DNA of 64,000 nucleotides from Calditrichota bacterium (GCA_013112635.1 JABFGF010000001.1:992001-1056000), one strand, 5' to 3'; counted from the first letter of the stretch, positions 24,766 through 33,522 are shown. Numbers and translations are program-made. The notes: generated by a model not told the origin, from the sequence alone.

Positions 24766-24797
24766 GCCCAACTTGATTGAGATAGTTCAAGTTGGGC
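24766..24797 (-). promoter_or_regulatory. 5'-leader hairpin of receptor mRNA
   Basis: Perfect 10-bp inverted repeat GCCCAACTTG/CAAGTTGGGC with a 12-base loop, 54 bases before the receptor start. Without a T run it is not an obvious terminator; it may affect mRNA stability or translation. Confidence 0.5.
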
Positions 24798-24821
24798 CCA
24801 GGAGGTTGGTTTATACTTCTA

Positions 24822-24850
24822 TTGTCTATGACTATCATCTGTATAGACAA
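24822..24850 (-). promoter_or_regulatory. Inverted repeat at the likely transcription start
   Basis: TTGTCTAT-N13-ATAGACAA, perfect 8-bp arms. It overlaps the proposed -12 element and is centred on the expected start of transcription, a good place for a repressor. Confidence 0.45.
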
Positions 24851-24862
24851 ATTGTATGCCAA
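24845..24862 (-). promoter_or_regulatory. Candidate sigma54 (-24/-12) promoter
   Basis: On the minus strand TTGGCATACAATTTGTCT matches the sigma54 consensus (TGGCAC-N5-TTGC) at TGGCA and TTG with the correct spacing. The last C of the -12 GC pair is T, which weakens it. A sigma54 activator gene lies just upstream. Confidence 0.5.
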
Positions 24863-24886
24863 GAATATTGGGGAATAATATTAAAC

Positions 24887-24904
24887 ACTTACTCCAAAGT
24901 AAGT
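24887..24904 (-). promoter_or_regulatory. Palindrome, possible activator site
   Basis: ACTTACT-N4-AGTAAGT, perfect 7-bp arms, about 60 bp upstream of the expected start site. A Fis-type HTH dimer such as that of the neighbouring activator would bind a site of this kind. Confidence 0.45.
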
Positions 24905-25016
24905 CATTATTTTTAAAGGGGATACACGATTTAAAGGGAAGGGGTTTTAATTATAAATTTTAAAAGACTGATTCAATTTTTTCACTTTGAAAATTATATG
25001 TTTTCAGATTGAAAAA

Positions 25017-26960
25017 TCAGGGGAGTTCTTTTACATCATATTCTTTTAGTTTTCGCCACAATGTTGTTCGGCCAATTCCTAAAATTTTGCAGGCTTTGTC
25101 ATAATCCCATTTTGTCGAATTTAAAGTATTCAAAATATGAGATTTTTCAACATCCTTTAAAGTTGCATTTTTTGGGTTTCCATTTGATGAAAAGTCAACT
25201 TTTACACCACGAATGGTTTGGGGTAAGTCAAATTCGTTAACTTGCTTTCCCAGGGAAAGTGCAACGGCATGCTCCACAGCATTTTCTAATTCACGAATAT
25301 TGCCAGGCCAGTCATAATATTGAAAGTATTGTAAAGTTTTATTAGAAAATTCTGTTACTTCTTTTTTAAATTTTGTAGAATATTTTCTTAAAAAGTGTCC
25401 AGCCAATATAGTAATATCTTCTTTACGCTCTTTTAATGTGGGTAAATCCAGCAGCATTACATTTAAACGATAAAACAAATCACTTCGGAAAATTCCTTTT
25501 TTTACCATTTCAAACAAGTTTTTGTTTGTGGCTGCAACAACTCGTACATCCACTTTTATGGTATTATTACTGCCAACAGGTTTAATGTCACCTTCTTGCA
25601 AAAAGCGCAAAAGCTTTACTTGTAACTGTTGAGGAAGTTCACCAATTTCATCCAGGAAAATCGTACCTTTATTGGCTTCAAAAAACAAGCCATTTTTATC
25701 CGCAACAGCACCTGTAAATGAACCACGTATATGGCCAAATAATTCACTTTCTAAAAGATTTTCCGGAATTGCCCCACAATTTACAACTATAAATGGTTTT
25801 TCAGATCGGGAGCTTAAGTTGTGAACAGCCTTTGCTACAAGTTCCTTACCCGTTCCACTATCGCCCTGGATTAAAACGCTAATATCCGTCTGGGAAATCC
25901 GGGATATCATTTCAAACAAATGCTGCATTTTTGGAGCACTGCCAATAATGCCCATAAATTTGTAGCGGGAATCACTGGAAAGCCAGTTGTAAAAATCATT
26001 TACTTCAAGCTCAATCCATGGATTTACATCAGTGAGTATTCTCTTCCGTTCCAGTTTATTCTTTTCAATCGCCCGTTCAAGATCTGTATAATTATAGGAA
26101 TAAATTGATGTAAACTTTTTATGCAGCTTTTTCTTTTCTGTTTCTTCAGCACTATTCAGGATAAGTAAAGGGGCATTATTTTTAATTGCCATTCTAGTGC
26201 TAATTCTCTCAGAATCCAACAATGAAGATTCTATCTGATTAATAATTAAAATGTCAGCATCATTTGAAAGATTATTATCATGAGCAGTTAAAGTTATCTC
26301 AGGTAAAGACTTTTCTCCTAAATAATTGCTGTCTTTTGCATTGCCACTAAATAAAAACCTTCGGCAGCCCAATCGATATAAAGCATTTATAGTTAAATAA
26401 GTATTCTCTGATATGTTGTCGATTTGTACAACAACTGTGGATAGGTTTTCAAAAATTTTGCAGGCTAGGTCGCTAAAGATATCTGAATTACTAATGGCAA
26501 TATTAAAATAATTTGTACTCAATCGTACTTTTTCATGAAGCCAAATACTTCTTTGGAAAAGCCTTTGGAAAACAGCGCCCACAAATGTTTCTTGCTTAGC
26601 CAGGTTATAATCATTTACAAAAGACTTAACAAAATCTTTTTGATTGGAACTGTTATCCATTCCATTGGCGATTAAAAAGAAATGTTTAATCGCATTATTT
26701 TCAACAAATATTTGTCTCTCATTTTCAAGAATGGAGATATTTTTAAAAGTGGATTTTATCGTTTCAAAAAACAAATAATCTTCGGGTAAAACATTGTCCG
26801 AAAATGCAAAAACTGTAAGGCATTTACTGCCACGGACAAAAAGCATCTCTTCTACATTTAATGCATTATAAACCCTTTTAATAGAACCAACATTTAGTTG
26901 AGCACCATTATCTGTGTTTTCAATTTTTGGATATAGGAATTTATAAGCTTTAAATGCCAT
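25017..26960 (-). CDS. Sigma54 activator with glutamyl-tRNA-reductase-like sensor domain
   Basis: 647 aa. Residues ~335-580 are a complete sigma54 AAA+ domain: Walker A GDSGTGKE from 366, sigma54 loop GSFTGA at 413-418 (usual GAFTGA), Walker B GTIFLDEIGEL and the Arg finger region FRSDLFYRLNV. A Fis-type HTH ends the chain (DYDKACKILGIGRTTLWRKL). Residues ~20-330 follow glutamyl-tRNA reductase in order: EEMLFVRGS at the catalytic loop, AIKHFFLIANGMD at 90-102, FQRLFQRSIWLHEKVR at 131-146, a Rossmann-like VVVQIDN, and the dimer-helix region YSYNYTDLERAIEKNKLER from about 288. The catalytic Cys, GEPQ and glycine-rich NADPH motifs are absent, so it is probably a sensor. Confidence 0.85.
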   Translation of the reverse strand: MAFKAYKFLYPKIENTDNGAQLNVGSIKRVYNALNVEEMLFVRGSKCLTVFAFSDNVLPEDYLFFETIKSTFKNISILENERQIFVENNAIKHFFLIANGMDNSSNQKDFVKSFVNDYNLAKQETFVGAVFQRLFQRSIWLHEKVRLSTNYFNIAISNSDIFSDLACKIFENLSTVVVQIDNISENTYLTINALYRLGCRRFLFSGNAKDSNYLGEKSLPEITLTAHDNNLSNDADILIINQIESSLLDSERISTRMAIKNNAPLLILNSAEETEKKKLHKKFTSIYSYNYTDLERAIEKNKLERKRILTDVNPWIELEVNDFYNWLSSDSRYKFMGIIGSAPKMQHLFEMISRISQTDISVLIQGDSGTGKELVAKAVHNLSSRSEKPFIVVNCGAIPENLLESELFGHIRGSFTGAVADKNGLFFEANKGTIFLDEIGELPQQLQVKLLRFLQEGDIKPVGSNNTIKVDVRVVAATNKNLFEMVKKGIFRSDLFYRLNVMLLDLPTLKERKEDITILAGHFLRKYSTKFKKEVTEFSNKTLQYFQYYDWPGNIRELENAVEHAVALSLGKQVNEFDLPQTIRGVKVDFSSNGNPKNATLKDVEKSHILNTLNSTKWDYDKACKILGIGRTTLWRKLKEYDVKELP

Positions 26961-26981
26961 GTAATTAGTTTTGATTAATGT

Positions 26982-27794
26982 TTAGAATTGATGAGCACCA
27001 GGTATTACTTTTGAAACAATGAAGAAAGAAAATAAAATTAAAACAAATCCAATAACCGATATTAAGGCTGCATGTTTGCCCTGAATTTTGCCAGTTTTCC
27101 TGCCTACTAAATGTACTATGTACACTATTAAAGTTAGCAGAACCACAATAATTTTTGGATCCAGATAAAATGATTCCGTCCAGACTAAAGTGGCAAAATA
27201 GAATCCCAGGATAAAACCAATCGAAACAAAAATAAGACCTACATTAATAGCTGTTTCGCTTATGCGTTCAAAATATGCTAAAGACGGAAGTTTGCGAAAG
27301 AAAAGACCCAGCTCTTTTTTTTGTATTTCCCGGTATAGCAACAAGAAAAGGATACTTGCTATTACAGAAAGCGTAAATCCACTATAGCCTAAAAGCATAA
27401 ACAATACATGCGTTTCAAATCTAATATCATATAAAACCGGATTTATTTCTGCAGTCGAATCAAAAGTTAAAAAAGACTGTAACAAAAGAATTAATACTAC
27501 TGACAAAATTAGAGCTCCCTGAGAACGCTCTTTTAATTTAAACTCTATAACTAAATAAAGTGTAGCAGTAATCCATACAAAAGTACTAACTGCCTCACTT
27601 ACGGTAGCTATTGGAACTCTGCCATTTTCAAATGCGAAATAGATAATTAGGGCCAGGTGCAAGCTTACTGCAGCAAAAAACCAATTTTGTGCTCTCTGAT
27701 TTTGTTTACTTTTGGTGTTAATAAAATCTTGCCAGTAAAAATAAGTTGCAACTGTATATACCAGAAAAACCAGCCATTGAAGTATTGTAAACAA
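26982..27794 (-). CDS. CcsA/HemX-type cytochrome c assembly membrane protein
   Basis: 270 aa, eight membrane helices. It resembles the HemX/YpjD/CcsA group of heme-handling membrane proteins; ESRVSTFV-like EAVSTFVWITATLYLVIEF near residue 64 and a later FETHVLFMLLGYSGFTLSV segment are characteristic. In many bacteria hemX lies directly before hemA (glutamyl-tRNA reductase) and tempers its activity. Here the next gene, 21 bases on, is the activator with a HemA-like domain, so the pair keeps the hemX-hemA order with a changed second partner. Confidence 0.8.
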   Translation of the reverse strand: MFTILQWLVFLVYTVATYFYWQDFINTKSKQNQRAQNWFFAAVSLHLALIIYFAFENGRVPIATVSEAVSTFVWITATLYLVIEFKLKERSQGALILSVVLILLLQSFLTFDSTAEINPVLYDIRFETHVLFMLLGYSGFTLSVIASILFLLLYREIQKKELGLFFRKLPSLAYFERISETAINVGLIFVSIGFILGFYFATLVWTESFYLDPKIIVVLLTLIVYIVHLVGRKTGKIQGKHAALISVIGFVLILFSFFIVSKVIPGAHQF

Positions 27795-27952
27795 ACCGCC
27801 TCCAAAATTTATCTCGGATATGGAAAAACAAATATTGTTGGAAAATTACATATTTTTTGCGATGCTAAAAAATATATTTATTACAATTATTCTATTTGGA
27901 ACAAATTGGACAGAGTCATAATTTTGCGCATTCAATATTTTAGGAGCAACTT

Positions 27953-29194
27953 GTGAGTAAAGTATCTGTTACATCTGAAATTAATACACTTAAAAAAGTT
28001 ATAATTCATACACCGGGCCGGGAACTGGAGTTAATGACTCCTGAAACAGCAGAAGAAGTTTTGTATGACGACATTTTAAATCTACAAAATGCCCGCAATC
28101 AGCACAGCCAACTTAGTGGTGTACTTGAAAAGGTTGCTCAACCCTTTCAGGTTAAAGATTTGCTTCTTGATATTTTGAAAGACTCTAAAATTCACAATGA
28201 ATTTATAAATACAATTTGTACGAACCTTAATGTTAAGGAATACAAAGATGAACTGATGAATCTTTCGGCAAAGGATTTGGCCAATCAGATAATTGTCGGG
28301 ACAGAATTAAAAAAGGATACGTTGGAAAACTATCTATCCAGACATCATTTTGCTATTCCTCCTTTACCAAACCTGTTTTTTACGCGTGATGCAGCAATGG
28401 TTGTAAACAAACATGCTTTGATTGGCAATATGGCAACCGCGGTACGAACAATGGAAACCCTGGTAATGCGTTATATCTTTCATTATCATCCAGAGTTGGA
28501 TTGCGAAGTTGACCACCTTGTAGACACCACTGCACTCAACAAATCACAAGTGACTTTTGAAGGAGGCGATGTCCTCATTGTTCGTGAAGATACAATTTTG
28601 ATTGGGATGAGTGAACGGACAAGTCCGGGCGGAATTGATTATTTAATTGAACATTTCAAAAGAATAGGAAAAGTAAAGAATATTTTTGTGGTTATGCTGC
28701 CAAAACACAGGGCCTGGATTCACCTTGATATGGTATTTACTATGGTAGATAAAGATAAGGCTGTAGTTTTCCCTGATTTAATAAATGAAAGTAACGCTGT
28801 TGACGTAATCCATGTTAATATCAGCAATCCGGAGAAGCCACATTTTAGCCGTCATGATTATCTTTTAGATGCACTAAAAAAAGTAGGCATTAACCTGCAC
28901 CCTATTTATTGTGGTGGTCAAGATTCTCTTTATCAACAACGTGAACAATGGCAATCCGGCGCTAATTTTTTTACAATAGCCCCCGGTAAAGTAATTGGCT
29001 ATGGTATGAATTATTACACCTTCGATGAGTTGGAGAAAGCTGGTATCCCAAGAATTGAAGCAAGAGATGTTATTGAAGGTCTGATCGATTTATCAACATT
29101 GGACAAATATGCTATTGCTATGAAAGGTAATGAGCTAACACGTGGTGGAGGCGGTTGCCGGTGCATGACAATGCCAATTTTGAGAGAAGAGTAA
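27953..29194 (+). CDS. arcA: Arginine deiminase
   Basis: 413 aa, normal length. It hydrolyses arginine to citrulline and ammonia. It starts at GTG with TAGGAGC upstream. Family motifs: the opening SEINTLKKVIIHTPGRELE, FTRD near residue 143, HxxD in WIHLDMVFTMVD, and the catalytic cysteine in GGGGCRCMTMP (Cys404). Partners for energy yield (ornithine carbamoyltransferase, carbamate kinase, the antiporter) are not next to it, so it may act in acid resistance or arginine use alone, or the rest lies elsewhere. It diverges from the hemX-like gene. Confidence 0.95.
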   Translation: MSKVSVTSEINTLKKVIIHTPGRELELMTPETAEEVLYDDILNLQNARNQHSQLSGVLEKVAQPFQVKDLLLDILKDSKIHNEFINTICTNLNVKEYKDELMNLSAKDLANQIIVGTELKKDTLENYLSRHHFAIPPLPNLFFTRDAAMVVNKHALIGNMATAVRTMETLVMRYIFHYHPELDCEVDHLVDTTALNKSQVTFEGGDVLIVREDTILIGMSERTSPGGIDYLIEHFKRIGKVKNIFVVMLPKHRAWIHLDMVFTMVDKDKAVVFPDLINESNAVDVIHVNISNPEKPHFSRHDYLLDALKKVGINLHPIYCGGQDSLYQQREQWQSGANFFTIAPGKVIGYGMNYYTFDELEKAGIPRIEARDVIEGLIDLSTLDKYAIAMKGNELTRGGGGCRCMTMPILREE

Positions 29195-29273
29195 GAAACC
29201 GAAAGGCGTAGCGCAGAGCGACCAACACATGTCAACCTGCTCTACGCATAACGCTCTTCGCTCTTCATTTCTT

Positions 29274-29708
29274 TTACATAATTGGGGCTTTCTTAGTATC
29301 CTTAGATTCTTTTTTCCATTGCCTTATTACCCGCAGCAAATCTCGCCGTGTAATTTGTCCGATCATTTTGTTATCTTCATCGGCAATCACTAATCTTCTA
29401 AAAAAGTGTTTCAAGAAAATATCTGCCACCTGAAAAACATCGGTATCCGCGCTGGTAGTAACTACTTTAGTTGTCATAATATCAGATACTTTTGCGCTCG
29501 GCAGAACGTGATAAACCCCTTTTGTTAAAACAGTCAGGCAGTCTTTTTCGGATAAAATACCAACTATCCGGTCATACGGATCAACTACAACAGCACTTGT
29601 CACCCCCCGATCCAATAAGACATCTATTGCCTTGTATACATCCATGTCCGGGCTGAGTGTTACGAAAGTTTTATCCATAAACTCTGATATTTGTGGAATT
29701 TTTGGCAT
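29274..29708 (-). CDS. Two-CBS-domain protein
   Basis: 144 aa made almost entirely of a CBS pair: first DKTFVTLSPDMDVYKAIDVLL ... RIVGILSEKDCL, second DIMTTKVVTTSADTDVFQVA ... KMIGQITRRDLLRVI. Such pairs form a Bateman module that binds adenine nucleotides. With no catalytic domain attached it is likely a regulatory partner. AAGGAG precedes the start. It stands alone between arcA (convergent) and the HAD gene. Confidence 0.9.
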   Translation of the reverse strand: MPKIPQISEFMDKTFVTLSPDMDVYKAIDVLLDRGVTSAVVVDPYDRIVGILSEKDCLTVLTKGVYHVLPSAKVSDIMTTKVVTTSADTDVFQVADIFLKHFFRRLVIADEDNKMIGQITRRDLLRVIRQWKKESKDTKKAPIM

Positions 29709-29827
29709 GACGTCTCCTTAGTTTTTTGTACGTAGCCTAAATAAACGTCCTAAAACCGAATAAGTCAAGTGTGAAAAAAGTATTTAGTTTTGCGGTGAGA
29801 TAAATTGCAGCAAACCGATATTCAATT

Positions 29828-30430
29828 TTACAAATTATTCATTTTAAAAAAGTCTTTTAGTTTTTCATTTGATTCAAATTGAACAGCCTGCATACCTGCC
29901 TTAACTGCCCCATCAACATTTACTTGGCGGTCATCAATAAAAAGACAATTCTCGATAACAGTATTTACAGAATCTGCTGCTTTGAGGTAGCATATTTCTG
30001 CCGGTTTCATAGCTCCAATCTCAAAACTCAGAATTGGATTTGTGAACATCTTTAAAAAGGGATATTCTTTTAACAAGAAATTCCAATGAATTGCATCTGT
30101 ATCGGAAAGAAGTCCAACAGGATATTTTTTTGCAGTCTGTTTAAGAAATGTCTCCATCTCAGGCATCGGTTTAAAAATGGAAGCCCATTCCCTTTTAAAC
30201 TCGTCCAGGCTCACATCGATATTATAGTTTTCTCTAACTTTCTGAAAAAACTGTTCATCATTGCATTTACCGCTGGAATGCTCAATAAACCATTCCTCGG
30301 TCATTACTTGCTCCAGCGTAAAAGAAAAATCCGGGTTATTGCCCGGATTTGTGTATTTATTAAAAAGACCTGAGAAATCAACATCTACCAAGACCCTTCC
30401 CAGGTCAAAAATTATTGCCTCAATTTTCAA
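29828..30430 (-). CDS. HAD phosphatase, YihX-like
   Basis: 200 aa. Motif I is FDLGRVLVDVD with Gly at the +2 site, as in YihX (glucose-1-phosphate phosphatase) rather than the usual DxD; motif II LLSDTD, motif III Lys in AMKPAE, motif IV FIDDRQVNV. It begins at TTG, whose last two bases form the start of the TGA stop of the phosphohexomutase gene, so the two are coupled. YihX acts on hexose-1-phosphates, fitting this neighbour. Confidence 0.85.
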   Translation of the reverse strand: MKIEAIIFDLGRVLVDVDFSGLFNKYTNPGNNPDFSFTLEQVMTEEWFIEHSSGKCNDEQFFQKVRENYNIDVSLDEFKREWASIFKPMPEMETFLKQTAKKYPVGLLSDTDAIHWNFLLKEYPFLKMFTNPILSFEIGAMKPAEICYLKAADSVNTVIENCLFIDDRQVNVDGAVKAGMQAVQFESNEKLKDFFKMNNL

Positions 30431-32271
30431 ACCATATCCCTCGTTTTTTGCAGGATTGTTGCTGCGGCATCATTGTAATTTTCCAATTCTCTATCCGGAT
30501 TGGCAAGGGGTTTGTCTGAAACCACTTCATAATAATAACGGAATTTTGGCTCAGTCCCGGATGGACGCATTAAAATCCAGCTGTCATCTTCCATAAAAAC
30601 TTTTAACCCGTCAATTGTTAAAATGTTTTTGATAGTTTTTTCGATTCCCCCAATGGTTATTTTATCACCAACTTTATATAATTTATTTTGCAGGATGTCC
30701 ACAACTTGAGCTTTATAAGCCTGCCAGGCTTCAACAGACACGCCTTTAACATCAACACCCGCACGTCCCGGATAAAAATAACCATATTTCAATCGTAGTT
30801 CTTCATAGAGTTCAGACAGGTTTTTATTTGAAGTAGAAATTGCTGTCAAAGCAGCCATGAATCCGGATAAGGCACATTTTTCCAGTGTATGGCCAATAAA
30901 TGAAATTCCATCCGATTCCTCAAAACCCATCACATAATCACCACTTAAAAACTGGCTTCGGAAATTTTTAAAACCAACCATTGTTTCAGTACTATCCTGA
31001 CCATTTTCCCTTGCAATCTTTCCGGCAAATCCCGATGATGGTACCGAGTGGACTATCTTGCCATTAATACCGCGTTCCAACAATCCGGAATAAGCGATAA
31101 CCGAGAAGAGGTTCATATCAATATCCAGCTTGTGATCGGCGTATCGAATTCGGTCTGCATCTGGATCCATGGCCATACCAAGGCTAAATTTTCGATTTTC
31201 CTTTTTTAAAATATCTAAAAGCGGTTTTTGATTCGGGGCGCTCGGTTCAGGTTTCATACCGTGAAAAGAAAAATCCTCATCTTCATGCCTTGTTATCAAA
31301 GCCCCGGCCTGAATTAATTCGTTCCAAACATCCTGGCCAAGCAATTCTTGAACATAACCTCTGGAAGCACCGTGCATAAAATCCACAATCATTAAAAAAT
31401 CATTTTTATTCTCTCTCAGCCAGGTGCGGATTGCATCCAGATCAAACACTACACTTTTCTCTTCAATATATTTTTTAAAAAATGATGCTGCATTCACCTT
31501 TTCAACTAAAGTTTGATCAATATTTTTTGCCGGCTCAAAATCACTTACCTTCATTAATTTGTTCGCAGCAACTTCAATTACAGAAGTGAGATCCGATTCG
31601 GCACCGCCGCCATCTGCGGGATTAAATTTTATTCCGGCATATTCCATTGGGTTATGCGATGGCGTGAAATTCACCAATCCGGCCAGTCCCTGATCTTTAA
31701 CAAAAGCTGAACCGACACCAGTAGGACACATTCCGGCATCATATACTTTTACTCCAACCAATGTTAGTTCTTTTTTAGCTGCTTCAATCCACACATCACC
31801 CATAAAACGATTATCGCGCATAACCAGCATTCCGCGTTTCTGAACATCGGAAAAAGAGGAAAACTTATTGTATTTCAAATAGTGTTCACTTTGGATCAAT
31901 TCTGTAATTGCACGTAAAACTTTGTGGATATTTATCAATGTAAAATCTTCACCGATTACACCGCGCCAACCCGAAGTTCCCAACACAATAGTTGTAGGAT
32001 CTGTTTTGACCATGGCACGCTCGCCCTGATGATTGCGGATTTTTGAAATCACTGCTCTTGCCTGATCGCGGACTTCATTTGAAACAGGTACTGTGTTATA
32101 AAAAGCACCGAGTAAAAGTGCTGCTTCCCATAAATTTGGTTCTTTGCCTTCATCCGAAGAAAGATTAGCATTTATTTGCTCGATTGTATTTTTCGGGATT
32201 TCGTTGATTGCCAGAATCTCTTTCTTAATCTCCGTAGCAAAATCAATTTTTTGTTTTAAAAGGTCACTCAT
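30427..32271 (-). CDS. Phosphoglucomutase/phosphomannomutase
   Basis: 614 aa, in the range of the longer alpha-D-phosphohexomutases. Phosphoserine loop TPSHNP (in GLVNFTPSHNPMEYAG), metal loop DPDADR, sugar-binding loop EESDG, and phosphate-binding loop RPSGTEPKFRYYYE are all present. It interconverts hexose-1- and hexose-6-phosphates, probably glucose. It could feed the polysaccharide cluster to the right. It overlaps the YihX-like gene. Confidence 0.93.
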   Translation of the reverse strand: MSDLLKQKIDFATEIKKEILAINEIPKNTIEQINANLSSDEGKEPNLWEAALLLGAFYNTVPVSNEVRDQARAVISKIRNHQGERAMVKTDPTTIVLGTSGWRGVIGEDFTLINIHKVLRAITELIQSEHYLKYNKFSSFSDVQKRGMLVMRDNRFMGDVWIEAAKKELTLVGVKVYDAGMCPTGVGSAFVKDQGLAGLVNFTPSHNPMEYAGIKFNPADGGGAESDLTSVIEVAANKLMKVSDFEPAKNIDQTLVEKVNAASFFKKYIEEKSVVFDLDAIRTWLRENKNDFLMIVDFMHGASRGYVQELLGQDVWNELIQAGALITRHEDEDFSFHGMKPEPSAPNQKPLLDILKKENRKFSLGMAMDPDADRIRYADHKLDIDMNLFSVIAYSGLLERGINGKIVHSVPSSGFAGKIARENGQDSTETMVGFKNFRSQFLSGDYVMGFEESDGISFIGHTLEKCALSGFMAALTAISTSNKNLSELYEELRLKYGYFYPGRAGVDVKGVSVEAWQAYKAQVVDILQNKLYKVGDKITIGGIEKTIKNILTIDGLKVFMEDDSWILMRPSGTEPKFRYYYEVVSDKPLANPDRELENYNDAAATILQKTRDMV

Positions 32272-32364
32272 TTTTACTCCAAAATTATTTAATTTTTATT
32301 CTGAATACGCCAAACACAATTTAGTGATTTTAACGTTTACGAACCAGCCGTTTACAGAACACAT

Positions 32365-32742
32365 TTATTCAATCCACTCTCCATCATCAAGTAAACGCGG
32401 AGTTACTTTTATCTTTTTTATTTGTTTGATATTTACTGTACCGGGTTTGGATTTTCGCGGTTTGCTTACATTTTGCGCTTTGCAGTAATGAACTGAAACA
32501 TTTTTACCATTGCGCATCTTGGAAAACCAGGCTGCCAATGCCGCAGCTTCTTTTATGCTATCTTTATCTTCTTCATAATCAGCACAACACAGAACAACGT
32601 GGCTGCCAGGAAACCCGGCCACATGGAACCATAAATCATTTGCGTTTGCCAATTTCAAACTCAAATAATCATTGGATGCATCATCCTGCCCAACCAATAT
32701 TTCTAATCCTGAACTGCTTGTAAATTTTTTAATTTTCATCAA
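32365..32742 (-). CDS. Stand-alone NFACT-R domain protein
   Basis: 125 aa (a second ATG one codon in is also possible). It is an NFACT-R (DUF814) domain alone: GLEILVGQDDASNDYLSLKLA, NDLWFHVAGFPGSHVVL, AALAAWFSKMRNGKNVSVHYC, RKSKPGTVNIK. In RqcH/NEMF proteins this domain follows FbpA-like and coiled-coil parts and contacts RNA on stalled large ribosomal subunits. A single-domain form is a known minor type with unclear role. It is 3 bases downstream of the DUF481 gene. Confidence 0.85.
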   Translation of the reverse strand: MMKIKKFTSSSGLEILVGQDDASNDYLSLKLANANDLWFHVAGFPGSHVVLCCADYEEDKDSIKEAAALAAWFSKMRNGKNVSVHYCKAQNVSKPRKSKPGTVNIKQIKKIKVTPRLLDDGEWIE

Positions 32743-32745
32743 TCA

Positions 32746-33522
32746 CTACAAACTTAATACAAGTCCCATTTCGGTTTTATAATCATTTTTCTTAATTCCA
32801 TCGGCAGGAATACTGTCAAAGCGATAATTGAAACCAATGGCCAAAGATATTTGGTCCTCAATTTCAAAAGTCAAACCCGTTTCACCAATTATTTTATAAT
32901 CACCCAATTGATCTAACATGGGCTGGTAGTAAACCACGGAATCCCAGTTGATATATTCCTTTATTTTTTTCTTAAAAGTCAGGTATGTGCTAATTCGCAA
33001 ATTATTTAGTTCCGAATCATGTTTGGCGGTCTTTGGTAAATCATATTTCTCTTGTTCAAAAAATATTGAATTGCCTATCCAAAGCTTATCCGAACCCAGG
33101 CTAAATAAATGAGATCGCAGGCCTGCACCAGTCAGTTTTCTAGAAATAAGAAGATGCTCTTTGTCATAATCAAGCTGTACGAACAACTCCAGTTTAAACC
33201 GCGCCGACAAATCGTGGATATTGCGTAGATGAAATAATAAAGAATTGGAAAAGCTTTTTCTGTCTTCCCAGCCGAAATCCCCTGAAACGACAAACAGATA
33301 AGTACTGCTCTGCAATTTATATGATAAAACTGATTCAATGGAAAATTCCTGAAAGTCCACATTTCCTTTTTGGACAGTTGCACCAATTTCCGATTGAAGT
33401 GACAGACCAAGGCTATCATGGGATGAACGATATTTTTCTGTATTGACCTGGGCAAACAGGTTTGAAAAAGAAAGAGCAAATAATGTTATAAATAATATGA
33501 TTTTCATTTTATCACTTTTCAT
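32746..33522 (-). CDS. DUF481/YdiY-like outer-membrane protein
   Basis: 258 aa. Signal peptide (IILFITLFALSFSNLFAQ), then an all-beta chain of alternating residues (LGLSLQSEIGATVQKGNVD, FSIESVLSYKL, EMGLVLSL at the end) typical of DUF481 outer-membrane barrels. The terminal Leu fits barrel insertion. Role unknown; YdiY of E. coli is acid-inducible. It comes before the NFACT-R gene on the same strand. Confidence 0.8.
   Translation of the reverse strand: MKSDKMKIILFITLFALSFSNLFAQVNTEKYRSSHDSLGLSLQSEIGATVQKGNVDFQEFSIESVLSYKLQSSTYLFVVSGDFGWEDRKSFSNSLLFHLRNIHDLSARFKLELFVQLDYDKEHLLISRKLTGAGLRSHLFSLGSDKLWIGNSIFFEQEKYDLPKTAKHDSELNNLRISTYLTFKKKIKEYINWDSVVYYQPMLDQLGDYKIIGETGLTFEIEDQISLAIGFNYRFDSIPADGIKKNDYKTEMGLVLSL

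Larger units (their letters stand above)
24713..25016. other. Long leader/promoter region of the heme operon
   Basis: 304 bp without a gene, between the sigma54 activator and the receptor. It contains a 10-bp stem hairpin (24766-24797), an 8-bp inverted repeat (24822-24850), a possible sigma54 promoter (24845-24862) and an 18-bp palindrome (24887-24904). No B12-box or other known riboswitch core was seen. Confidence 0.6.

Noticed and set aside
24766-24797. Riboswitch (B12 or similar) upstream of the TonB receptor.
   Set aside because: Only one simple hairpin is present; no B12 box or other conserved core was found.
29195-29273. Hairpin terminator between arcA and the CBS gene.
   Set aside because: Only imperfect, overlapping inverted repeats (AGAGCG/CGCTCT) without a T run; too weak to annotate.
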